Part shown: positions 11,501 to 23,100 of the stretch, piece by piece
Layout: every line of letters starts with the position of its first letter
How positions within the stretch are numbered: position 1 is the stretch's first letter
Origin: Cylicocyclus nassatus
Lineage: Eukaryota > Nematoda > Chromadorea > Rhabditida > Strongylidae
Length of the DNA stretch: 64,000 nucleotides
Assembly (NCBI GenBank): GCA_958299035.1
Contig: CATQJL010000001.1
Location: forward strand, 51,400,461-51,464,460
Direction: 5' to 3'
Made by a program: the position numbers and the translations under genes
The notes under the pieces: generated by a model
Told to the model about the DNA's origin: nothing
Databases searched by the model: none
Seen by the model: only the letters and a program-made list of their open reading frames with translations

Positions 11501-14500
11501 AAGAAAAAATTTTTATAGGGCTCAAATGAATTCTGAAAAAATTTTAAGTTTTATTCTAATCAATCACAAGTATAAACAAGTCACTTGACATTCTTATGAC
11601 TCATGTAAGTAACTTCCACAAATTTCGCGACCCATTCCCCTCCCCCCCCCCCCCCGCCTCAGTACGCACTGCTGTATTAGCAAAGACCGAATAGCACTGA
11701 ACTCAGCATAGAGAAATTCAGACAATCACCTACGAGTTATTGGCCTCAATGAAGTACCTCGACTTTGTGATGAAGGAAGCACTTCGGATGTACCCAGTTG
11801 CTAGCTTGTAAGCCAATGAATATTACTGCAAACACTTGGCTTACTTCCATAACAGCAGGAAGAATTTGCAGCGCCAACTCTCGTCAATGCATGAAATCCA
11901 CAACACTCGGAGACATCAACATCAACAAGGGAACCTTTGTTATGATCGATACATTAACGCTCCATTACGATCCGGAGATATGGGGAGAGGATGCAAACGA
12001 GTTTCGACCTGAGAGGTAAGAAGTGAGTTAAAGACACCGTTCACATGAGAAGGCCCAGGAACGACCAGAACATGGAATCGAGAATTTGAGTGGACGGTGC
12101 CTTTAAAGGCAGTACATCGGCAGAATGAGACCCGTGACAAAACAAGTTCACAGGGTAGGAGCCCCCATATGGAACCTATGGGCCAAAGTACGATCTTCCT
12201 CTGCCACTTCTAACCCCCGAACTTTCAAAGCGAAAGCAGCGCTCATCTCCTGTCCTCTCCGAACCCACCCATCCCATGGACGAGTGACTTCCGCGGTCAG
12301 AGCGCCAGCCGCAATGCTATAAGCATGAGGTCCCGCAACGACTCTGCTCTTCGCCATGACGGGCTCCGCGTGTACTCGTCCATGGGGTGGGCGGGTTCGG
12401 AGAGGACAGGAGATGAGCGCTGCTTTCGCTTTGAAATTTCGGGGGTTAGAAGTGGCAGAGAAAGATCGAACTTTGGCCCATAGGTTCCATTACGGGGCTC
12501 CTACCCTGTGACCTTGTTTTGCCACGGGTCTCATTCTGACGACCCACTGCCTTTAACGATGTGTTGATCAACATAGAAGTCTGTGTGACAGCAATTCACC
12601 GTTACTGCAGTATCAGTTCAAACTCAAATTATAACGATAGCATTGAGAATAGACAATTGAGACAAATCAGGGCAATGTCCATACAAAGCTGGGACGATCC
12701 AAGTAATCCATCTTTCGTGACTCAAGTTGAATTATAAATGAGCGTTGGCCCCACAAATTTCTGCGTTGAGTGCTCTCATTTTCATCACCCAGCTTCACTA
12801 CTCGTCCTCCCTTACATTTTCTATGACCGGTTTTGAATGTTTTCTTCTCGGTAATTTGTTCACTTCAAAGAGAGGAAAAGAATAGTGTTTCTGCTGAAAA
12901 ACTGCTTTCTAGCTGTTTCTTCTAAAGGCAGAAAATCTTTTGTAAAGATGGAAAGAGAACAACGCCGTTTCCCACGTTCTTGTTGGCAGTATGACAGTGT
13001 AACAATGTCACTATCCGGCAGAGGGAAGCAAACCTTGCAAGAATCCCCTAATGGTCTCATTCTGTGCATGTATTTTGACACATTAAAGGCAGCGTCCACC
13101 CAGAATTTGCCCCCCCCCCCATGTTTCGTCATTCTGGGGCCTTTTTGTGGCCCCTATTACAGTTCCGAACTTCAAACTTTCTAAAATTCGCAAAAAACCC
13201 GATCCCGCCCAGCCAGGATCTTTCAGGCCCCTTATCTCCATTCAGAGACAACGTTAGAAGACCGGACCAACGCAGATGCCCCTTTTCTGGGGCCTACATT
13301 CAGGATCGACACTAATCGGAGGGGCTTAGGTTTAGCCTGGACACTGCCTTACGGCAACGTGGCCCACATCACGCAATTACGGCCAGATGGGACAAAGTGA
13401 CCCACATGATGGGTCATAAATTAAATTCTGCTATAACAACTACTCTCGTGGGATACATTCGTTTCAGAAGTTTTCTTACGCTATAGGCCTAACAAATAAT
13501 TTCGTGTATCTAGGCTGCTTCTTAGTACTGTAGATATACTGTAGATGACAAACTGCATGATTTTATCCAAAAATTCTCAACATATTTTGAAGGCATTGTC
13601 TCACAGGGCGAACAACTAAAAATTCTAATTGTTTTTAAATGTTAGCGAACTATGCTCCCAACGTACTAGTTACTGTCTTACTGGCTGTAAATAAAAAGAG
13701 AATGCGTAAAATGTCAATCTCAGCACAGTCATCACTCATTAAGTGCGCAACAGTTTCAGCGTTTCAAGGGCATCTTGACACAAGAACTACAAAAATCGCA
13801 GGGATCAAAAGGGTTACGGAAAACTGAAACTACAGGGATAGTAAGGATGGCCGAACTAGGGGAGGAAGTTACTGCTTCGCGAGGCGTTCAGAGTCAAAGT
13901 GCGGCTTCTACCTTGAAAATAGAGTAATTTCTCCGAAAACCAGAACATGAAACGAAAGTTTTTTGCCAATGCCCATGCAAATATAAAAGTACAAGCCCAT
14001 ATTCTCAAGCAGAGGACGGCGAGAAAGAGTGGCTCTTATTTCCTACAGACGATCTTTCTGCGTCAGCGATGTAAAAAAAACTGGCACGATCAAGCATGCA
14101 ATTTCGAACGAAAAAAGTTGAAAAAATGTTTTGACAAAGAAGGTCGATGCTGAGTTTAGCAGGATCCACACATAGAGCTTACCGTAGCAAAGTGGGAACT
14201 AGCAGAAACTCGTGATGCAAACTGTGTGAAGTAGTCGTTTACGCAGCAATGTAATATAAACGTTATGCACATAATACATAGTTTGCCGACATTATCTTAA
14301 CCATTTAGATGGCAAGAATTAGAGCGACCTGTAGCTTCATGGATTCCATTTGGTTTGGGACCACGACAATGTATAGGAATGAGGCTGGCGCAATTGGAGG
14401 AAAAGCTTGTGCTTGCTCATATATTAAAAAGATACGACATCATAGCTACAGAAGACACTGAGGTAAAATCTTATCTAGATAAGCTCCGAATATGCTGCAG

Positions 14501-15029
14501 AGCAAGAATTATATCAACATGGAATATTCGTGCAAGGAATGAAGCCCATGTTGTAACACACTTTGACTTGATTTCAATCTGTTAGTTGTGGAAAAAAACG
14601 CAATTATGGCTTTCTTCAGACTTGATATTCTCACTTTATTTTGCCATTTAAATGCCCTCGCGCGGCGTTCAGCTTCATTTGAGCATACAAATCTGCCTCA
14701 TCGATCGAGATCACCACGTGAGTCCCGTCGCGGATGCGTAGGGACTCGCAAAGGGGCACTGCAAATGAGACAGAGTTTGAAGATCTATACCACTCTCAAA
14801 ACGAAAAGACATATTTGGAATGCTTAACATGCCATCAGTCTTCTGAATCTTACATAGAAGAACAAGATCTTGAGTAAACTGAGGAAATAAAAGTCGTTCA
14901 TATGCTCTCATAACATGAGATACAACTTTACGCTTAATTTACTTATTACAGAAAGAGCTTGTTTTGCTTGGATCCATGACAGTCGCACCGAAGTCCGTCA
15001 CGGTAAAACTCGCTGCGCGAAAGCAGTAA
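2509..15029 (+). CDS. Cytochrome P450 (CYP3-clan/CYP13-like), 14 exons
   Basis: ER-anchored haem monooxygenase, nearly full length (about 485 codons). Exons as read: 2509-2558 ([16 protein letters not shown] membrane anchor), 4173-4308 (WKRRGIPGP hinge), 4755-4871, 7482-7607 ([16 protein letters not shown], helix C), 7826-7911, about 7949-8089 ([14 protein letters not shown]), 8144 or 8158 to 8217, 8276-8372, 9448-9570, 9959-10129 (I-helix AGYDTT), 11722-11807 (KEALRMYP, the ExxR motif), 11872-12015, 14309-14462 ([10 protein letters not shown] haem loop), 14952-15029 (TAA). All canonical P450 motifs are present and most junctions are in phase. Exceptions are 7911/7949 and 8089/8144, where no visible splice pair keeps the frame; these could be one-base sequence errors, a missed micro-exon, or inactivation. 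Introns carry hAT, mariner and TTAA-type MITEs. The gene lies downstream of a tandem paralogue with the same last two intron positions. Confidence 0.85.
5358..6411. mobile_element. hAT-type non-autonomous element
   Basis: Terminal inverted repeats CAGGGTCAAGCAAGGGG / CCCCACGCTTGACCCTG are flanked by an exact 8-bp duplication GTTTGATT (5350-5357 and 6412-6419), the hAT superfamily signature. No transposase ORF was seen. The subterminal region repeats GGTGTGGCACAC-like blocks and long C runs. A 78-bp near-perfect palindrome sits in the middle. It lies in the 2.6-kb intron of the P450 between exons 4755-4871 and 7482-7607. Confidence 0.9.
5821..5898. repeat. 78-bp near-perfect palindrome inside the hAT element
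   Basis: Arms of about 39 bases, GTTAAGGGGGTGCGGCACAC and its complement, meet at a GCGGCA/GCCGC centre with few mismatches. The GGGGTGCGGCACAC block in each arm matches the subterminal block next to both ends of the surrounding hAT element, so it could be an internal copy of a transposase-binding repeat or a nested foldback. Confidence 0.85.
6725..6968. mobile_element. hAT-type MITE relic
   Basis: Starts CAGGGCCC and ends GGGTCCTG. The flanking octamers TTTCCCAT (6717-6724) and TTTCCGGT (6969-6976) match at 6 of 8 positions. The interior (ctggatctcg, gggatatcg, gggactttg blocks) is shared with 8687-8876, so it is a diverged copy of the same family. Similar internal blocks also occur near 35470-35500, 53540-53580 and 54110-54170 without clear ends. 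Confidence 0.6.
7265..7320. repeat. Solo right end of TTAA-family element
   Basis: The segment ending GTGGACGGTGCCT followed by TCAA resembles the right half of the 71-bp element at 12032-12102 (shared ga-acatgga, atttgagtggacggtgcct blocks). No matching left terminus was found upstream, so this is probably a truncated copy. Confidence 0.5.
8687..8876. mobile_element. hAT-type MITE, 190 bp
   Basis: Begins CAGGGCTAGGG and ends CCCAAGCCCTG, with an exact 8-bp duplication GTTCCAGA at 8679-8686 and 8877-8884. It is non-coding and lies in the P450 intron 8373-9447. Internal blocks match 6725-6968. Confidence 0.85.
10210..11231. mobile_element. Mariner-type element with long inverted repeats
   Basis: Termini TTAGGTCGTTCCGAAAGTAA and its inverted partner (ends CGGAGCGACCTAA) are flanked by TA (10208-10209, 11232-11233). 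Similarity between the arms continues inward for roughly 300 bases, including a shared gagcaaaccctanagga block. No open mariner transposase frame is visible. It occupies most of the P450 intron 10130-11721. The terminus resembles the solitary end at 40200-40362. Confidence 0.85.
11355..11660. repeat. Diverged dispersed repeat
   Basis: Blocks such as ggatttccg, gaagatgcgt..agccacgca, and acaagtataaacaagtcact..gactcatgtaagta recur in the 27787-28800 region. The segment ends in a C-rich run at 11639-11656. Element ends were not identified. Confidence 0.5.
12032..12102. mobile_element. TTAA-target MITE, 71 bp
   Basis: Begins AGACACCGTTCA and ends GTGGACGGTGCCT, flanked by TTAA at 12028-12031 and 12103-12106. 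The right TTAA is shared with the next element. It lies 16 bases inside the P450 intron that starts at 12016. Confidence 0.75.
12107..12552. mobile_element. TTAA-target foldback MITE, 446 bp
   Basis: Begins AGGCAGTACATCGGCAG and ends with the near-complement CCCACTGCCT; TTAA at 12103-12106 and 12553-12556. The two halves are inverted copies over about 200 bases each (for example gagacccgtgacaaaac against its complement), so the element is one large palindrome. The TTAA target suggests piggyBac-type mobilisation, an inference from the duplication only. Confidence 0.85.
13087..13349. mobile_element. TTAA-family MITE, 263 bp, degraded right flank
   Basis: Left end AGGCAGCGTCCACCCAG preceded by TTAA (13083-13086); right end CCTGGACACTGCCT followed by TACG, so the right duplication is mutated or lost. 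The termini belong to the same family as 49193-51293 (AGGCAGCGTCC). It carries a run of C near 13112-13121. Confidence 0.7.
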
Positions 15030-17108
15030 TCACAAGACAGTGTTGTTTTTATTGATAAAGGTGCTAATGAGATACTGTACAACAATCCACCATGAGTCAA
15101 GGAGATTGCATTCAGAGGAACAAACACAACACAGCTATTTGTAGTTTGAAATGCATTAAGCGTCAGCTAAAGCTCCCGAAACCACTGGAAGATTCTCTTC
15201 AAGAGGTCTTGCTGGACGGATATCGTGGTCTCAATCACTTGGTAGTAGGCAGTATCATAATTTTTTATCTCTAAAATAAGCAAGACGAAAATTGCACAAT
15301 TTCGGGGTTTGAGATTCACCGTAGAGGAATTTTTGATGGAAGCAAGACGAGCTAGAGAGAATCTAAGTAAAGGCTCAAAGGTTTGAGGATGTTGCAGCTG
15401 TATATAAATGCTCATCCACATCCCACGATAAGCTGAAAACGCCAGAAAATAAGAAGTTTTGATTGAGTTGCAGGTCAAACCTTCAAATCATTTCAGCCTA
15501 AAATGAGGCGCTAGGGCGTGACGCCCATCAGCATAGATATCTAGTTTCTTTCGTATTCCTCTTTTTGATAGCCTTTCATTTACAGCTTCAACATTTTTGT
15601 TTTCGCCTGAGGCTTGGTAGCCACTAAATGGGGAGAAATCGCAGACAATAAGAGTTCGCCTAAGTATGAGCTTTCTGAAGTTATACCCATCACAAGCAGC
15701 ATTTCTATAATGTCTCCTGAATTTAGATAGTTCCTGCGTTATTTTTCAACCCTGACAATCTCGCTGATTTTCAATCACTCCGGCGCATCCATGGTGGAAC
15801 TGCTTGTACAGTCAATCTCAATTACGTACTCCCTTTCGCTTGGAAATTACGCATGCGCAGGGGGCCTGCGTGCGGACTTCACTCGATGAGGCTTATTTGA
15901 AGCCCAAGTCTATGAGCTGAGCTCGAACTTGGCGCGAAGCTCATTGCGTTTACGGAAAAGGGAGCGATTGACAAGGACTGTAGTGCGAAAAAAGCTGTCA
16001 AAGCTAAGAAAAAAGAAAACAAGAAATCCTGTCGCCCATCTGTCATGCGAGAAACTGCAGATGCAAATGCAAGAGATGACTTTCGAAACGACCCCAATTA
16101 AAATTTTCTCCAAGTCATTTGTAACTGAAAATGTGACCTTCACACTGTGCGCAGCGAACAGAGATAACCTTACTAGCAGCTTCTCAGTAAGACTTTTTCC
16201 ACTTAACTAGAATTGTCTGCTATCTAATAGATTCTGTCAAACAGAAATGAGCAGGTTCTTGTCTTACAAGTCGTCAAGTAGCGCACATGGTGTAGCAATA
16301 CGCATACTTAGTTACAAACTCGGCGATATGTGCGTCATCTTCATAAGGGCGTTTCGATTGTCTTGCCTAGCCAAGTCACGCCAGTTCATTTGTTACTGTA
16401 GCATGATCTCGCTCATCGGTGGTTTCCAAGGAAAAAAACAACAAACTTCTCATTACGTTATTTCCATCCTGTATACAAGTTAAGCACAAACGAGCGTTTG
16501 AACAAAGCATCAACTCTAAGAAAATGTGGAGGAGTAACAGCCTTCCAGTACTGTATAGAAGCAGGAAATAACAACGAAATTTTTTCTGCTACTACTTCAG
16601 TTTTGTGATAGATTTATGGCTTGCAACCAACATATATAAATAATTTTTAAGATAACATTCGCAAAAACCACCACACGCAAGCTATGAAATCCCGTTGAAG
16701 ACATTCGCCTAATTAGAAAGAAAACATTGAAACCGTTTTGAATTTGCCTTCTGAGGCTAGTCATAGAGAAAGCACTCATTTTACGCGAATGTTATAAAAA
16801 TTTGTACATATTTAGGTGGCAGTTGATGATACAGATGTCGAGGAATAATGAAGATCTAGTGACATAATAAAAAGTCAAAGTAAAAAAAAGAAACATTGAG
16901 GTAGAGGACATTTAACAGGAAGCATTCATGGAAAGCTAAGACAAAGTGAACAGTCCCCTATAAAAATGAGATGCATAATCATTGCATAATTCCTAGAAAG
17001 ACTAAAAACAGGCGGTAATTATGACACCATAACATTCAGAGAAGACAATTCGGCTGCTATTCGGCGATGATTCTTCCTAAGACCTGGAACGTAATTCATC
17101 GTAACTGA
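15030..17108. other. Convergent intergenic region between P450 and methyltransferase
   Basis: About 2.1 kb between the two convergent stop codons. No exon was recognised. Around 15831-15905 there is a block (ccctttcgc..tacgcatg.gca..ctgcgtgcggac) that recurs at 26412-26500, so at least part is repetitive. GATAAA at about 15054 might serve as a variant polyadenylation signal for the P450. Confidence 0.5.
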
Positions 17109-20100
17109 CTAGAATGACAAAATAAAATTAAACCAACCATTTACAGCTTCCTGGTTACCCTTCTGTAGCAAAGGTTTGGCATCGGAAAGTTTTTCCAGTG
17201 CCTGAAATTAAGGTTGCTTTTCTTGCAAACGTCATTTCCTGTTCCATAGATGCCCTTATTGCAGCCATTTATAAGATACTCCAAAAGCTTTTCAGCATAC
17301 TTGCAAATAATATTGAACCTTTGTGTTCTCACTTGAGCAGCACTAACCTCGCCGTTCAGAAGCGCTCTCTTCAGCTTTTCATCTTCCAAAACTTCAGGCC
17401 TAGGCTCTAAAGCAAGCACCATAGACAACTCAATAAGGTGAGGAGATTACAAAACAACATCAATACTTTCAAGCAAATTACCTTTGAAACCATTGATGAC
17501 TCTGCAACCTCTGCTACGTGTTTGCGTACGCGATGAATTACCCTGAAGATAAATTATAGTAAAACATGCAAACAAGAGGAAAGTCAAACCAACGTCTAAT
17601 TTCGAAGGAAGCGAAGTCCTCTTGAAAGTGACAGTCGGCTTTGTCACCTTCCCATTTTGATTTTTTTGTCCTTTGTAAGGGCTCCTAGATGAGGAAGACG
17701 TTGAGGAGGCCGGCGTGGACTGGCGACTGCGCGCACTAGATCTTTTCTTCTTTGGGGAAGCTAACGAAGACGCGGCTTTGCGTTTTTGCTTTCCTTTTAC
17801 TTGCTTTCCAGAATCATTCGGCACCACTTCCACCTCTTGGACAGCTTTCTCCACTTTTTCATGGACTGGAACTGTGAACATTATAAAAAGGCAAGATGAG
17901 GTGTTGCGAATTACCTACGGCCCCTAATGATCCAGTGCAGTTTGGAGCTCCACATTTGCAATCAGGTAGTGGGCAACCAATATTGTACTGTGTCATCTGA
18001 TAATTGAAGCAAAGCTCGGTACCTGCAAACCGCACCATTTGAAGCAGAACATTTTGCAAAATTTTAAGATGACATAACGCTTATTGGACGCTCAATAGTG
18101 CCGACATTGATAGCTGAAACGTATTGCTGAAAACATTTTCTCAATAATATGTGCTCGCAAAAAACTCTTGGAAAAGGTAGAGAAGAGCAGGGTCGAATAA
18201 ATCTAAAGGCGCAGGACGCAAAGCAATCTATAGTCTATTCTTTTCGTGTATAAATCTTTCATACAAGTACCTGGTATATTTCATGACTAAAGAACCAGAC
18301 AAGATTATTTGCAGGAAAAAAATTAACACAGAGGAATCATTCGACATGGTGCAGCACAAATACACAGGCTTACTTGGGACTTTGCATACGAAATTTCTTC
18401 AAGACGCTAATATGAATTACCGTACTCTCGAAGGAGGGACATTTAGCAGAAATAGATAAACGGTAAGTAAAACGGCAAACAGATCCTCTCGTGAAGCACT
18501 CTCAAACATCTTCTACTGCGCGTGAGTATAAAACGTAGACAAATTATTTGATTTCAACTCCCTCCCTGATCTCTGCCTATCTTTTTAACCCAATAACAAA
18601 GCGCTACTGAAAGGTTGGGTATGAGTATAGTATACACAGCAGACCAAGAGAACGAAGTGTCGATGAGACAGCGAGCGTACGTGTCAACCACACTAAAGGA
18701 AGACTAGTGCTCTAGTGGCTTACCCAAATAGCTTTAATAGCTTAAGAAGAGCGAACGCTGTTACCTCAGCTAATAAAGAGCTTCGCTTTTCAACGAAGTT
18801 TTCAACTTGTGCACTATATTCCATCAAATACATCATCCCTATATGACAGGCTTTAGCTGTGAACGTCCGAGGCTCTAAACGCTATGAGTTGGCCTGGCTC
18901 CCAAACATTCATATAATAATGTCACTTTATCGGAAAGTGGGCTGCCGATGTTAAGCTCTCGTATGCTATACACGTTTTCGCACAGGTAGCTTTACTTATG
19001 ATCTTGTAGATGTATAGAGCTGGACGTCTGTTTGTGTGTATGCATGTCTGCCTGCATGTATGTTCCAAATACAATTTTTATTTTTGAACCGATCCGGACC
19101 ATACTTGGCACACATACACTACGCGGCTGGGCGAGTGTCGCATGCTATTTTCATAATCGATCGATATCGATTCTATCGATTTTTGCGAAGTTTAAGCTAC
19201 GAGGCTGAGAGTTAGCGTAGGGGGGGGGGATAGTGAGCATGCTGATTACGGATTTATCGTTGACAGAGCCGGGCGGAGCCGGGTTTGCTACCCAATGTTT
19301 TATGAAAGTAAGTTGAGCAACGTATCTCATAGCCATCATCGTCATTGAGAAAACAACTATATCAAAGAAAGCTCACCTGCAGGAACATCTTCTATGGTAC
19401 AAATCGTTATCCGTTTATCATACTGAAACAATAATCAATGATTGAAGCATTGCAATAGCAACAAAACTTACTTTCACAGTAGCACCATTTGGTCGTTTGC
19501 TTCTGTGTACCACCACGTATACCGTTTCCACTTTACAGTTCGGACTACAGGAGTGATTGAGGAACCTAAAAGCATCAGTGAAAAAATTGCAAAATGTCAG
19601 TTAATTGATGAAAGCATTATTCTTTCTTCAACGTGGGAATACAACTGCCACGATCAATGCTTCACTCTGCATTTTTCGTTGTACCAATGAGTGCAATATG
19701 TACATAGAGAAAATCCAAAAACTCCAAAAAGATTTACTATGTAAAAACTCCCACCTGGCATCATTGCCCTTCTCCTTGCAATCGATTATTCGCTGAGAAT
19801 CCAAGGCCATCATGTAATGCTTCTCTTCAGCGTTCTTGTGAGCTGTTACTTCGGCAATTCTTCTGTTCTTTTCTGTTATGCTTATCAGCTCTCCAGCATA
19901 TTCCGCAATGAAAGATCCCTGAAACGGTATGAAAATTAACTGAGAGGAAGTTTGAGTTTGTAGTCTTCACCTGATACAAACAAATTTTGAGTAAAGAATC
20001 AAGAAGAAAGAAACGAAAAATGCAATCCTTACAAACAAGAAGAGCTAAGGGATACCTTCGGAATGTCCTTTACTGCAAAAGCTCCCAGCCCTTTTCCCGG

Positions 20101-23100
20101 AGCCTCTCGGATTTCGACATCGGGATTAACTTCTTTACGAGATACACCTCTGTTGTTGCATCCACCCTCGATTGCCTCACATGCCTGAAATCTCACATAG
20201 CGACTACAGCTAAGATATCAACTCAGATCACCTCAGGACACTCTTGTAAGATGGCACGATTGGTGCATTTGGAATTGGGACCACATCGACCTTTTTCACC
20301 GGGTGGGCAATCGCACATACTATCACTTTCGTCGCATGCATCAAGACGAGGTTTCGGGCAGCTCGGATGATAGACAGAGGTCTGAAGATATGATGATACC
20401 GGATTTAGACAAAAAATAAAATTTTCAGCTTACATGCCTTGATTTTTGTGTACTTTTCCGGAACGTAAGCAAATGAAGGGCGAGAAATGGATAACTCGCT
20501 CTCCATCTTTTCCCAGGCTGAAAAGGGTCCCTCAATGTTGCGATTAAAAAATGAATGCAAACAAATCGATCGATTACAAAAAGCCGTAGTCACCTTCACG
20601 ACATGGAATTTCTGATAACCGCCTTCCAATAAGATTGTACGATCCATCAAACATGGGAACTACGTTCCTAGCTGGTAAAAGTGCAAATATGTTGATGCAT
20701 CCTGCCCATTTAACGCAGACGAAACCAGGCTGACCAAGATACTTGCCAAATTTATCCCTGCAAAGTGGAGCATTACCAAAATTTCTGACAAAAAGGTAAT
20801 CCGTCAACACTAGGCAATAATAACCCACATTTTTGCGCAATGCTTGGGGTATTCAGCCAAACTTGTCACCGTTGCTGCATAAAAACTAAACACATACTGT
20901 TGTATTACCTATCAATAAGTAAGAAGTTAACTCACGATGCTTTGAATCTTGCTATCACTGCTTGTCCTATCCGCAAATTTTCTCCAAGGATGCACGACTC
21001 ACAAACGGGAGTGCAGGGATCTGATTTTATATCCCGACAGCTCAAAGTGAGACATCCTTCATGGAAAGACCTCACGCACAAAGAGCACTTCGTTAACGGT
21101 TCGTCACCTGCAAATAGTAAGCAGCAATTTGCGTGATAGTGTAAGCTTGCCATTTGATGAGCAGAGGTCAAAGGAACGTCTAACGCTAAGAAGCCGCACT
21201 AGATTTATCTGCGTTTCAGTGCGGTAACGACGACGAAAGGACCGCAGTTATCAATAGATCATATACACCATCACGTTCAAATTGAAACGCTGATCTCAAA
21301 ACTGTGCTGTCTGGTAGGAGTCAGAAAAAGTTACAAGTGGACATTCCCCCTAAAGCTAATGCGTTTGCAGAAGTCGGATTGGATAGGTGTTAAAGCTGAA
21401 GAATGCTGTAGTGGTAAATGTGTGCTGTGCTAATCTTGACTATTTTGACGAGCGCTATTTCCAAAGATTCTCCCTTTCTTTCATAGATTTTTCCGAAAAG
21501 GGCAAACGTAGTTTCGATATCGCTATTTCGAGGTAACATTCAACACATCTTTAAACGTTATGGTCACTGGTATTCTTCCATTTAGCATTAGACATTTCAT
21601 CGTTCCTTTGTATGGTAGTCATAACGATAAGTAAGTTGTATACTGAAAGGAAACCGCTTTCTTCAATAGCATCCACATTACTTCCAGGATAACCATCTTC
21701 AAAGTGGAAGGGAGAAAAAGAAGAGCGAAGCTTTACATGCTTACAATTACGTGATATTAGACAAGGATCGTTAATAAAAAAAACGAATGAAAGAGTAACT
21801 ATTGTGACTGCAGGAATAACATATATTAGCCTTACCTATGTTTTCGCACTCGCAGCAGTAAGGCAAGTGCGAACGCGTGCTCGCAATAAGAGGAATACGG
21901 GTAGTATCACAGTGGGCATGACAACGAGTGAATTTTTGTTTGACCTGTAAAGGTTGCAAATCGGAATTCTAGGTTTAACAAACTATGCAAAAAGCATGAT
22001 CGAAGCAGTAAAAACCTCAATTGTGTTTCCTTCCTTGCTCCGCGCCACCACAAAATCCTCGTAGCTTTCGAATCCCGCTGGGCAACACTGCTCATGAAAA
22101 GCTCGAAAACAGGAGTCACATTCAACAAGCTTGCCTAAAAGCACAAGAACATCTTGGACATGTTGCATAATTGCAAAAATTCTCATCACCTCTAACCGCA
22201 GTTGTTTTCCACCGCTCCAAGTAGCAAGAGGAGCAAAAATGCAGTGGACATAACGTTTCGTCCACAATTTTGCGAATGCAGTTGACATTATATTCGGCAG
22301 CATTGTATGACTTGAAAAAGACGAACATTAGATGAAGAGATATCTTAAACTACGTCAATTAGATAACCAGAGCGCAACCGAACTAGCGCAAGTCTGGGAT
22401 AGAAGAATTCCGACGCAAAGAAATACAAAAACAAAATACTGGGAGAAAACATGAGTTCAAAACACAACGACCAGCACGGAAAAGCAGTGCTGCGAGGATC
22501 GAAAGAAAACATGTGACGAGGTTACCTCGATGCAGTCTTTGTGAAAAGTGGTTGAACAGTATGCCCCTGGTGCGTACTTCTTCCCACAGTGAAGGAGATC
22601 GCCAAGATTACTGCCGCAGACAAAGCAACCATCTTAACTAACTTTAAATAACAACAGAGCAAGCAGGCCATGGTAGATACCTGACAAAGTATGACTGCCA
22701 ACTTTCCCAGATAATCTATTTCTAATTGAAAAGATCTCTAAAATATCAAAAATCCAGGCACGAATGCATAAAACACTACAAAGTTCTTGTTTGACTGACC
22801 TCTTCTCGATTTTCTTGAGGAAGACCTGGTGGGGGACTGAGAAAATGACCTTTGCGTGGAGCTGAACAACAAAAGTAAACAGGTATCTGGGAAGAATGAA
22901 AGTGTGAAAGCGTCTCCTACCCGGCTTCGTTTGCAGTGTCACAAACAGATGGCACAGAAGAGACCGATGGCTTTTCTTCGCATGTAAGTTCCAGTCCACC
23001 ATCTTCGGAGATTGTAATGCCAGATTCGCTATCGCAGATACTACCACAAGTGCTGGGCTCATTCGCGGCTCGAATCAACTCAACGGCGGAGGTTCCATTA

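Noticed and set aside
17447..17881. 144-codon minus-strand ORF as an independent gene
   Set aside because: It is two exons of the methyltransferase joined by a stop-free 51-base intron plus read-through into intron on both sides.
22634..23062. 142-codon minus-strand ORF
   Set aside because: It reads in the wrong frame across two methyltransferase exons and their intron.
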